18,306 nt of DNA, from NCBI GenBank assembly GCA_943704525.1, contig CALSCQ010001664.1:1-18306 (forward strand). The letters are read 5' to 3'. Within the stretch, counting starts at the first letter, position 1; every line of letters begins with the position of its first letter. Position numbers and translations under genes: made by a program. The notes beneath the pieces are model-generated. The model was not told the DNA's origin, did not search any database, and saw only the letters and a list, made by a program, of their open reading frames with translations. Shown here in pieces: positions 9,887 to 17,432 of this stretch. The DNA comes from Pigoraptor vietnamica. Taxonomy: Eukaryota > Opisthokonta > Filasterea.

Positions 9887-10517
9887 CACGCACACACACA
9901 CACACACACCGCGCAAGAACGCACAACACAACACACGCACCTGTTCCATGCGCCAATGATGCCGACGACACCCTGCGTAACAACAAAGTTCATCGCATTG
10001 ACAAGCCCTCGAATGGGAGTGGAGACGTCGTCCAATATGAGCGGGACGTTCGTGTTGGTGAAGTTGAACTCGAGAGTGACGCCGGGAATGCTGTTCTTGT
10101 ACTTGTTCATCGCCGCGAGAAAGCCGCTTCGTGCTGCATGCGGGACGGAGCACGTGGCGTTTGAGTGCACGCAGCATAGCACAACATGACACCAAAGGGG
10201 ATCATACGATGTTCAGCACGGCGCAAAAACGTGCCCAGCAGCAAGAACAGGGGAATTATGGCCTGCGTGCACATTCACCGCACTTTTAAACTGGCGCGAT
10301 TTTTTCATACAAATAAAGGGCTGCTGAGGCGAAACTCACAGGGGATGCCGGCAATAAACTGGTTGGGCCCTGTCAGCGGATAGATCGCGCCGACGCGCAA
10401 CGACACCGGCGTTGCCTTGACACCAAACGCACAGCAGACGAACACGAGGGCGATCGAAGCGAACGCAAGAAGGCCTCGTGCGGAGGTGCGCGCAGGCACT
10501 GCACCCTGCGCAGCCAT
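4404..10517 (-). CDS. ANF-receptor ectodomain / TKL receptor protein kinase, 16 exons
   Basis: Minus-strand exons 10340-10517, 9941-10133, 9702-9717, 9418-9515, 9000-9069, 8685-8831, 7832-8445, 7421-7517, 7039-7207, 6656-6872, 6010-6387, 5670-5814, 5215-5326, 5065-5131, 4837-4901 and 4404-4735 sum to 2898 nt with all phases matching, giving 965 residues. Residues 1-36 are a signal peptide; 37 to about 490 a type-1 periplasmic-binding/ANF fold (RVGAIYPLTGP, VGIIGAWN, STGSSSPRLS, FPTFLRTVPSD, VAIVYSDDAFG, GADGWVIDD, GPTGPLTIDKNGDR) with several N-glycosylation sequons. A membrane helix spans 541-561. The kinase (about 586-930) has G-loop GRGSFGIV, Lys611, helix-C Glu718, HPNIVLFMGA, HQDLKSPN, DFG (812-814) and MAPE; these are TKL features. 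A Ser/Arg-rich insert of about 85 residues precedes helix C. It probably phosphorylates Ser/Thr targets after binding a small extracellular ligand, which is unknown. Exon 13 may start elsewhere. Confidence 0.9.
5529..5668 (-). repeat. Intron 12 internal duplication that includes the splice donor
   Basis: Positions 5529-5567 and 5630-5668 match over 39 bases with one mismatch, and weaker similarity extends upstream on the + strand (AAAACCARTACAACCAA). The 5630-5668 copy is the first ~40 bases of intron 12 in the sense direction, just after exon 12. The offset is 101 bp. Confidence 0.85.
5887..5996. repeat. Compound (CA)n-(AT)n microsatellite in kinase intron 11
   Basis: A (CA)n block interrupted by TA and CG steps (about 5887-5945) is followed by about 40 bp of alternating AT (5955-5996). 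It lies within intron 11 (5815-6009), very close to the splice donor of exon 11 at 6009. In the sense direction the order is (AT)n and then (TG)n. Confidence 0.9.
7266..7350. repeat. GT/TG-rich microsatellite in kinase intron 8
   Basis: On the + strand this is a run of GTGTGTGT and GTGCGTGC units interrupted by TTT. It is inside intron 8 (7208-7420), so in the sense direction it reads CA. This is the opposite orientation to most of the intronic repeats here. Confidence 0.85.
8839..8992 (-). repeat. Kinase intron 5: (TG)n tract and an imperfect internal duplication
   Basis: On the + strand a (CA)n tract occupies about 8839-8870. Two imperfect copies of a ~41-44-bp element follow at about 8886-8926 and 8949-8992. 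They share GTCAGT-ACAA-GCGT-GAGGGAA-GT-A-GCA-GA, and the second one abuts the donor of exon 5. The rest of intron 5 (8832-8999) shows nothing else. Confidence 0.7.
9702..9717 (-). other. 16-nt microexon (exon 3 of the receptor kinase)
   Basis: Exon 2 ends in phase 2 (AAC AG) and exon 4 starts in phase 0, so they cannot be joined directly. The stretch at 9717-9702 is flanked by CAG and GTGGGT and supplies C plus five codons (AVSIQ). This restores the frame and completes the ANF-fold motif reading GAWNSAVSIQINGIATHFG. An AG three bases upstream would make it 19 nt and add one Ser; both keep the frame. Confidence 0.8.
9841..9910. repeat. Long (CA)n microsatellite in kinase intron 2
   Basis: About 70 bp of nearly pure CA on the + strand, interrupted by two CG steps, within intron 2 (9718-9940). 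In the transcript sense it is a (TG)n tract starting about 30 bases after the exon 2 donor. Confidence 0.92.
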
Positions 10518-11646
10518 TGCGAAACCACGTCCACCAGGTACTGTGGAGGACAACGGAGAACGGCGAGACGCTGCGGGCAATTGCGCAAAACGTCAAGCGT
10601 GCGTGCAACACGGCGTGGCACAGTGAAACGAAACGATTCGAAACACGGCCTTGCGATTAAATTGCGCGCAAATTAAGCCTATGTGCGGCGCGTGTGCATG
10701 TGCAAAATGTGTGCATGCGTTCGTGCGGCTGTGTGCGTGTGCGTGCGCACGGGTCGCACGAGAGGGAGGAGAGGAGGGTGCGTGCGAGTGGGAGGGAGTG
10801 CAATTCGGCGAGTCGACAAAAATGCCCATTCTTCTTTACATTTCCGCCCACAACATACTCAATACTCACTGCTTACGTTAGTTTCCCATCTAGTTTAGTT
10901 GTAACAATTATTAAATATACTTAATACATACAAACGTAAGCATTTTTAAATAGACGCATTAGTCAAAAAATTAAGTCGCCAAGCAACGCTTTCTCTTCAC
11001 GGACAAAGACAAGGTAACCGCGCACTTTTCGCCCCGACAGCAAGGGCTTCAATTAGAGCCCTTGCCGACAGCTATTCACTTCAGTCTGCACTCGGGCGCA
11101 ATAAAAAGGAAAAAAAAGGCAAAAGAACGGTGCGGGCATTTGAAACTTCCCGCCATATTCTGGTGCACAATGGGGCGTTCTTGACGAAAGGCGAGTCTTG
11201 TACGACTGCAGCCACTTCGGCTGATCAGTCGCTGAGAACATTCACGTGCGGCCGCCAGCAGAGTCGGCCATCACTTGCCAGTCGGCCCACGGCGACAGTA
11301 TATTGTCACGTTACCACGCAACCGTCAGCTCCAGCAGTTGAACTGATCTCCGTTGATTGGTCCGCGCGGAGGAGAGAATAAACCCCATGCGTCGTGTGCG
11401 ATCATCAGCCGAGTCAGTCTCCGTAGCTGCCGTGCCGATCCCTGCCCGTAAAGGACATGGGAGTCAGAAGTAAAAAGGCGTCCGTTGAGTGTCAATGGCC
11501 GCTCCGTGGTCAAAAAGACATTGTCTCTCCTCCCGTGGCCGTCGCGCCATACTTTGGAACAGGGACGATGCTCGCCAGCTGCGATCACTTTGCAGTCAGT
11601 TCCTCAACGTCAACGCTTCTCAAAGACGGCAATGTCCAAGGCACAG
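10518..11646. other. Intergenic region between the kinase start and the LTO1 stop
   Basis: No convincing gene was recognised in these 1.1 kb. It should contain the 5' UTR and promoter of the receptor kinase (adjacent to 10518) and the 3' UTR of LTO1. Notable contents are a distinctly AT-rich patch at about 10876-10980, against the GC-rich background, and a perfect hairpin at 11040-11065. Several open frames cross the area but lack a start, a splice-consistent neighbour or recognisable motifs. Confidence 0.6.
11040..11065. repeat. Perfect 9-bp stem hairpin flanked by direct CCGACAG repeats
   Basis: GCAAGGGCT (11040-11048) pairs perfectly with AGCCCTTGC (11057-11065) around an 8-nt loop. The heptamer CCGACAG occurs on both sides, ending at 11040 and starting at 11065. 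It is non-coding and its function is unknown. Confidence 0.7.
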
Positions 11647-12554
11647 CTATACAATGGAGACGGAGAGCCTCAGTTTGCGGCAGTCAAAGGGGTTGATCTG
11701 CCATGGAGAGAGTTGATGGCACAGAAGAGAGCGACTGCGCAATTGTCAGAGTGCAATTGAGAGTGACAGCGCAAGCAAGAACCAGTGGACGCACAATGGA
11801 CGAAGAACGCCGATACGAAGAACGCCGACACACGACCAACAACAAAAAAACAGAGGCGCTTGCGACACGTCACCTGCTTGAATTTGCCGCGCAATTTGTC
11901 AAGGTCCTCGAAGAGATTTGCGTACGCCGCGTCTTCGCACGGGATGCTCCTCGCAATGGCCAACAACGCCGACGCCGTCTTCACTATTCGCCTGCGAATA
12001 AACAGTGCCGTTGAGTGTTGGCACAACTGACTCGACAGAGGCATGCGCACACGTAACATTGGGAACCAACACAACGAGCAAGGGCCGTAGTGTTGACTCA
12101 GGGAATATGGGCTCTGGGGACGGAAGCACTATGCACAATCGAGAAGATATGCGCGCACGTATAAGGAGGCAAGAGCACCATCAACAGCGAGGCAAACTCC
12201 GTCGAACAACCACTGAAACAATTAAGCGGCGGTGAAGACCCACTCGGACTTTGCGTCGCCGTCGCTGGTCAGCAGGAGACATGCCTCCGCCACGCCCACA
12301 TAATAGCCAATTTCGCCCGCGATTTGCGCACCCTTTGGCCTCCCAAGCGCAATGCCCTCATCGAGCCCCGCCAAGTGCCCGTCGCGCACTCCCGCGTCCC
12401 ATCCCTCTTGCGCAAAGCTGCATTGTGCGTAAATGTCGACATACGTTCCATGCAACGTTAGAAGGGTGAAAACTCTTCAGGTCAGCACGCGTCCGCAGAC
12501 TCACCGGCGCTCAAGAGAAACAAGGTCGTCGAGAAAGTCCCCTGAGTCCGCCAT
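11647..12554 (-). CDS. LTO1: LTO1/ORAOV1 homologue, Yae1-domain Fe-S assembly adaptor
   Basis: Minus-strand exons 12505-12554, 12244-12417, 11874-11991 and 11647-11697 join in matching phases to 393 nt, 130 residues (human LTO1 is 137). Residues 22-58 form the deca-GX3 motif: Gly at 22, 26, 30, 34, 38, 42, 46, then 51, 54 and 58. Residues around 93-114 carry the family signature AAYANLFEDLDKLRGKFKQ. In yeast and human, LTO1 pairs with YAE1 and bridges the cytosolic Fe-S targeting complex to the ABC protein ABCE1/Rli1, needed for ribosome recycling; that role is inferred here by homology. The ATG at 12554 gives an acidic N-terminus (MADSGDFLDD) like that of relatives. Exons 1-3 are secure. Exon 4 is the weakest: another in-phase acceptor would give a C-terminus of similar length ending MADQPL. 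The gene is head to head with POLD2. Confidence 0.88.
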
Positions 12555-13232
12555 GCTCGTGGTCGTGAACGTGGGCTGTGATTTGCGTGTTGAGCCGTTG
12601 TGTCGCCTCTCTTGTGATGGCACGTGCGTTACCACTTCACGTGACACGACTGTTACCAAAATCGGCGCGAAACACCAGAAAGCGCGCGAAACACTCTAAG
12701 GCCCATCCTCGTTATTGTCAGTGCTGGCGTCGGGGTTTGTGAGTGTGTGGGAGCGTGTGTACATTTGGGCGCGGGTGCGTGCATGCGTCGCCCTTGTTTT
12801 TTGTGAAGTCTTGGGCGTGGGTCTATACCCACACACACACTTATACGAACTGCATAACAGTGCGCGTTGAACGGCACATCATCACACAAAAAACGCTGCT
12901 TGAGAAGGCGCACGCGGAGGGAGAATGGTGAGGAGATTGGTCGCATACAAACCAATGTCAAGGACTTTGGGCGTCTTGTGTATGATGTGAATTGGACGCT
13001 GCTCTTTCGTCGCAAGGGCCCCAGTGCACTCGGCGTGACAACATGCCGTGCATAGTGCGAACACACATAAGAGTCCTTCCAGAGTTGCTGTGGGGCGCTT
13101 GACTTGAGTGCAAAGGAGCATTGTTTGAGAGCATTTATGCGCGTGTTTGTCATTTCGCGCTCGCTCGCTTTTGTTTCCGTAGTCGTCGGTGTTGCACCAT
13201 GGACCAACACTTTCTTGTGTTACAATTCGCAG
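12555..13232. promoter_or_regulatory. Divergent LTO1/POLD2 promoter region with paired E2F-like sites
   Basis: This spacer separates the LTO1 start (minus) from the first firm POLD2 coding exon (plus). GCGCGAAA, which fits the E2F/DP half-site pattern GCGSSAAA, occurs twice in the same orientation at 12665-12672 and 12684-12691. Two CACGTG-like cores lie just upstream, near 12630-12655. A possible POLD2 first exon ends with ATG at 12925-12927, followed by a GTGAGG donor. Site function is inference. Confidence 0.5.
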
Positions 13233-14588
13233 GACTTCGTGTTCGCCGACGGCGGCCGTGACGAGACGACGATCCCCAACGGCGTGCCCATGGAGGGCCT
13301 GCTGGCTGCGGATGTCTTTGACCGCGCGAGTGCCGAATTCGTGGACGAATCGGCGCGCTTTCACGTCGAGGCCAAGACGTTCTCGCAGCAGTACTCGCAC
13401 CTCTACTTTTCGCGGCTGACGACGATGAAGAAGACGGTGCTTGAGCACGCACGCGCAAAGTGGACGAAGGGTGCGTGTTGCGTGGGGACGTGCGGTTCAA
13501 TTTGTCTCTGTGTGTCCTGCGCACTCGTTTGTTGGGCACACAGTGAGTGCAGTACGTGGCTCAGTGTGGCATGGATTTCCTCATTTTCAATCTATAGGCG
13601 GCGCCGGACCGAAGTTTGTCGACGGCGTTCTGAGCCTTGCGCTGGACGAGGAGTGTGTGCTGGTGGGCACCCTATACAAAGACATGCGACTCAAGCCCAA
13701 CATTCTTGACGAGGTCGTGGAGGAGGTGGGACGCGGCTGTCTTTTCGGTTTGCTGCTCGGGCACTGCCTCTCATGTGCGCGTGAGGACATGAAGTAGAGT
13801 GTGGGGGTGTGCTTTGCTTGGGCCGCATTGCGTGCTGCATTGGTGTGCATTTTCGGTCGCAGATGCAATGTTTCGTTATGTGTCGGTATCGCCTTTGCGG
13901 TTTCACTGAACACGTGACGAACACGGGCGCAGCGACACCTCGTGCGGCCACCACCTCGCGCCAAGTACGTCGAGCCGGAGGACGTGCTCGTGCTGGAGGA
14001 CCACACGGGGCGCGTGCGGCTGAGTGGTATTGCAGTCGACAACCTCGTCACAGGTGGGCGTGCATGCGTCACGTGCGGCGTTGTATCCTTCGCGTATGGC
14101 ACGCGTGAGCATCGATGCGAGTCCACATGCACGCACGCACACACACAAACAGACATACAATCATGTGCACACGCGTACGCATGCTCGCGCACATGCAACT
14201 CACACGTGCGCGCGCATACACGCAATCTCGCAGGCATCATCATTGCGGTCCTCGGCCGCGCTCGCCAAGGGGGCGACTTTGAGGTCGAGGACCACTGCTT
14301 TGCGGGACTCGCGCCCCAAAAGCCCCTCTCGTCGGGCGGCGACGCCAAGTACGTCGCACTTGTGTCTGGATTCGATCTCGGCGACAAGGGCTCCCTCGCG
14401 GCGTCGTCGGCTGTGGAGCTGGCGATGCTCGTCGATTTCCTCACGGGCCGTCTCGGGACTGTTGAGGTGAGATCCCGTTTGCGAGTGTGCGTGCGCGTTA
14501 TGGATGGTGAACGTGACCTGTCTATGTGAGAAGAAGTAGGTGTGTGTGCAATAGATGCTTGTACTCAATTTTAGTAAGTGTTATTATT

Positions 14589-14619
<31 letters not shown>

Positions 14620-16218
14620 TTGGGTGTGGTGTGTATATGAGGTGTATGCCCTTGAGTGTGCTTGTGTGTGCGTGCGTGCGTGTGTCTGTCTGCAACCCGT
14701 TAAACCGCCCTACCACAGGACCAGCGATTTGCGGCGCAAGTGGTGCGCGTAATCGTCGCCGGCAACTCAATGGCCCAGCCATCCGACAGCGAGGGAGTTG
14801 GAAAGGTGTGTGTTTCTGCGCGCGTTACTGGTGGTCGCGTTGGTCTCTATCTCCCCAAACGCTGCCAAATATCCCTTCGCGCTTCAACCCCCCCCCCCCC
14901 CCCCCCCCCCCTCTTCGTTTCTCCCTCTTCTATCTAATTGTATGGCAAAGTCGACAGCAATATGGCTGGACAACCACATACACGCACACCCTCACCATTT
15001 CGACAATTCGCGTGTTACTCCCGTCTTAGGCCAAGTACCTTTCCCGACACACGGTCGCGCCCAGTGTGGCCGCCGTCAAGGAAGTGGACGAGCTGTTTGA
15101 ACAGCTTGCGACGCACGTGTACGTCGACGTCATGCCGGGCGCGTCGGACCCAAGCAATCACATCCTCCCTCAGCAGCCGCTGCACGCGTGCCTGTTCCCA
15201 AAGTCGCGCCTCTGTGGCGGCTTCTCGCGCGTTTCCAACCCTTACGCCGCGACAATTGGGGGCGCAAGGTGCGTGAGACCTTTTTGCGTGCGTTACCGTG
15301 TTTGCGTGGGGACTGGGCGCGCGCTGAAGGGCAGTGTGTGTACGTGCGTGCTTTATTTATCGAGCTGATGGGCGTTTGTGCGTGGTCGTGTGCGTCGCTT
15401 TCTGTCGCTGTGCGTAATGGCCAACCTTTCGATCTCAGTTTTCTTGGGACATCCGGACACACGCTGGACGACCTTTTCAAGTACGTCGTGTCGGAGGACC
15501 GTATCGCCCTTCTAGAGGCGATGCTCGACTGGCGCCACATGGCGCCAACTGCGCCCGACACTCTCGGTGAGCACGAATGTGTCTGAAATATCACATGGGT
15601 CAATGCGCTGTGTGCGTGTTGTGGTGAAGAGCCATCCACTTGCGCGGGGTTTGACACGCCTTGCGTTAATACGCGAATTCATGCGTCAATGCGCTGTGTG
15701 CGCGTTATGGTGGAGAACCGTCCGCTTGCGCTGCGTTGACGCATCTCGCAATCCCCTTGCAGCGTGCTTTCCGTTCCCCGATCGCGATCCCTTCATTCTG
15801 GAGTCGACGCCGCACGTTTTCTTCGCGGGAAATCAACCCGAGTACAAGACAAAGGCGGTGCGAGGTGGGTGTTTAATGACATCTGTGCATGAGTGGGACT
15901 GTGCGTGGTCTCTGCTGGATGAAGTAGGGCGCGTGTGTCACGGGCTGCAAGTTCCGTTCGCGTGCATGTGCAAGTGAATCTGTATTTGGGACGCCAACAC
16001 GTGCGCGGCCCCTGCTGTACCCCTTCCCTGCGTGCACTGGAGTCCCGTTGCGTTTTCCTGACAAACACACACTTCGCGCCGCAGGTCCCGAGGGGCAGAC
16101 GGTGCGCCTTGTCTGCGTTCCCCGCTTCTCCCTGTCGAGAATGGTCGTCCTCGTGAACCTCCACACACTCAACTGCCACCCAATCACGTTTGATGCGTCG
16201 AGTCGGATGGCCGAATAA
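13233..16218 (+). CDS. POLD2: DNA polymerase delta subunit 2 (small/B subunit)
   Basis: Plus-strand exons 13233-13470, 13598-13725, 13933-14053, 14234-14466, 14719-14805, 15030-15268, 15439-15566, 15763-15864 and 16085-16218 join in phase to 1410 nt: 469 residues plus stop, the length of human POLD2. Family landmarks in order are TFSQQYSHLY, VLVGTLYKDM, PPRAKYVEPEDVLVLED and VEDHCFAGLAPQKP (OB-fold half), then VIVAGNS, VYVDVMPGASDPSNH, LPQQPLHACLFP, SNPYAATI, FLGTSGHTLDDL, PTAPDTL and HVFFAGNQPEY (inactive calcineurin-like phosphodiesterase fold). The protein holds the catalytic subunit's C-terminal Fe-S domain and the third subunit in the replicative Pol delta complex. The 5' end is uncertain: an acceptor at 13232 and family length favour a first exon carrying only ATG (12925-12927); the in-frame ATG at 13290 (good Kozak) would give 450 residues. 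Confidence 0.93.
14589..14690 (+). repeat. (TG)n microsatellite in POLD2 intron 4
   Basis: TG-rich sequence with a pure TG core (about 14594-14618) and TGCG variants downstream, within intron 4 (14467-14718), ending shortly before the CCACAG acceptor. Intron 3 (14054-14233) carries a shorter CA/CG-rich stretch around 14128-14160 in the other orientation. Confidence 0.85.
14888..14911 (+). repeat. Poly-C tract of 24 in POLD2 intron 5
   Basis: There are 24 uninterrupted C residues in the intron between the exons at 14719-14805 and 15030-15268. The minus strand is correspondingly G24. It lies too far upstream of the acceptor (about 118 nt) to be the ordinary polypyrimidine tract. Homopolymer length may be subject to sequencing error. 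Confidence 0.9.
15600..15731 (+). repeat. POLD2 intron 7 internal 46-bp duplication
   Basis: Positions 15600-15645 and 15686-15731 are imperfect direct copies starting TCAATGCGCTGTGTGCG and ending CTTGCGC, with a handful of substitutions and an 86-bp offset. Both lie within the intron 15567-15762. Confidence 0.85.
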
Positions 16219-16219
16219 A
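16214..16219 (+). terminator. AATAAA overlapping the POLD2 stop codon
   Basis: GAA-TAA followed by A gives AATAAA with the stop codon inside it, exactly as in the ARM gene. Its use as a poly(A) signal is inference. Confidence 0.4.
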
Positions 16220-16534
16220 TGCCAATTCCTGTCCTGTGTGGTGACAACGTGCACGTGACGAACCGTTGGTGCGCAGCGAGCTGAAGTCGCACGCGACTGT
16301 CATAGGCGCAAATTGAGGCTGGGCGCAAGCTGGTGTACTTACGCGCAGCCTGCGCGTGCTGGTTATTCGCTTGCACTTGCGGATTGGCCATTGTAACCTA
16401 GAATTGGACGACGAACCGATTGAGAGACGACACTTTACCGCCCTGGCGAAGTGCCGCCCAAGCGCACGCAGTTAAGCAACGCAATGCACACGCACGCACG
16501 CACGCACGCAGACGCACTCGAAACACGCGCACTA
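16219..16534. other. Convergent spacer between the POLD2 and RCAN stops
   Basis: These 316 bp separate the two stop codons and must hold both 3' UTRs. A short (CACG)n tract sits at about 16486-16510. A minus-strand ATG at 16391 opens a short frame ending at a GTAAGT, but nothing supports it as a gene. Confidence 0.6.
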
Positions 16535-17432
16535 TCACGACCAATCCGGCATCCGCGTTCGCTCGCGCGCAATCGACGGCAGCGTGAAGCTCTCCGGTTC
16601 GCCGCCCTCGCTCTCCCTTCGGGCCCTGGCGGTCGCATCCGCATCGCAGTCCATCACCATGATGCTCGGGAGGCCGTTGTCTGCCTTGAAAAGCTCGTAC
16701 GATTTGCCGTTGCCGCTCAGCGCGCAAATGGCAGCCACGAGGTCGTGGTCCACGACAGGGTGGTGCTCGGTAATGGGCTCCCACCCGACCGGCGGAGAGG
16801 CCGGTGGGGACAGAAGGAACTGTCGTGGACACACGGGGACGGCGAGCCGCGAAGGTGGCGGAAGCATGCCGTCTGAAGGTGGGTGCACGTACTGGCGCTG
16901 TGGGGGGAAAGACAATGTCAGTACAAATTTCAGTACAACGGCACCTGCCGCGCATTCAAGCGCAAATACAACACGCAGCATATATGCGTGCGTAGTGCAT
17001 ACATACACACATGCACACCAACTCACGTTCATGCACACACACACACACGCACGCACACACACACGCACGCACACACGCACGCACACACGCACGCACACAC
17101 CAAACTCGCCCCGTCGAGTCACGCACCTCCCCAAATGAAATCTTGAGTTCCGAAGCGCGACACTTTGCGCCAGTGAAGCGGATGGCGGCCAGCACGGCAG
17201 CCTCCGTCGTGTCGAAAACGACGCGCATGCGCCCAAAGCTCTTGAACGGGCTCAGGCTGACAATGTTCCCGCAGCTCTCGAGCACGCCGCGGATTTCGGC
17301 CAAATCGCCCGCGGATTCAAGCGCCGCCCGCGGAATCATTCGGATGAGCAGCACATTTGTCGGCGGAGGCCCACGTGTCATGAACTCGGCGATGGACGGC
17401 TTGGGACCGTCGGCGAACTCGAGGCACGCCAT
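16535..17432 (-). CDS. RCAN: Calcipressin (regulator of calcineurin, RCAN family)
   Basis: Minus-strand exons 17127-17432 and 16535-16897 join in phase 0 to 669 nt, 222 residues; vertebrate RCANs are about 200-250. Residues 23-102 form the RRM-like N-terminal domain (NVLLIRMIP, SPFKSFGRMRVVF, ELKISFG). The hallmark motif FLLSPPASPPVGWEP lies at 129-143, followed by VVDHDLVAAI. PSIMVM (179-184) aligns with the PxIxIT-like calcineurin-docking segment PSVVVH of RCAN1. The family binds and modulates the Ca2+/calmodulin-dependent phosphatase calcineurin; phosphorylation in the SPPASPP motif tunes this in yeast and animals, and is inferred here. The tail after residue 200 ends RMPDWS and lacks the PKIIQT-type motif of vertebrate RCAN1. 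The ATG at 17432 is chosen because the frame upstream runs into a (CA)n microsatellite. It diverges from the gene starting at 18167. Confidence 0.92.
17031..17100. repeat. CA/CG microsatellite with 12-bp periodicity in the RCAN intron
   Basis: Inside the single RCAN intron (16898-17126) the + strand has (CA)n and then several copies of a ~12-bp ACACACGCACGC unit. In the transcript sense it is TG/CG-rich and begins about 25 nt after the exon 1 donor. Confidence 0.88.

Noticed and set aside
9841-9910. Tandem CA repeats as a telomere or CRISPR-like array
   Set aside because: They are plain dinucleotide microsatellites inside an intron, with no repeat-spacer structure and no telomeric unit.
11041-11064. 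Hairpin as a histone 3' stem-loop or rho-independent terminator
   Set aside because: The stem and 8-nt loop do not match the histone 6-bp/4-nt pattern, no histone gene is nearby, and a bacterial terminator makes no sense in this spliced eukaryotic locus.
11325-11588. An 87-codon minus-strand open frame downstream of LTO1
   Set aside because: No recognisable motif, no good splice partner in phase with LTO1, and the length is compatible with chance in GC-rich DNA.
13137-13232. Upstream extension of POLD2 to the ATG at 13137
   Set aside because: The extension reads as a hydrophobic stretch unlike any POLD2 N-terminus and crosses a good pyrimidine-rich TTCGCAG acceptor, so it is more likely intron.
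16325-16391. Minus-strand ATG frame (MANPQVQANN...) ending at a GTAAGT
   Set aside because: It sits between two convergent genes, the donor is unlike the GTGNG donors used everywhere else here, and continuation would run antisense into POLD2. No family was recognised.
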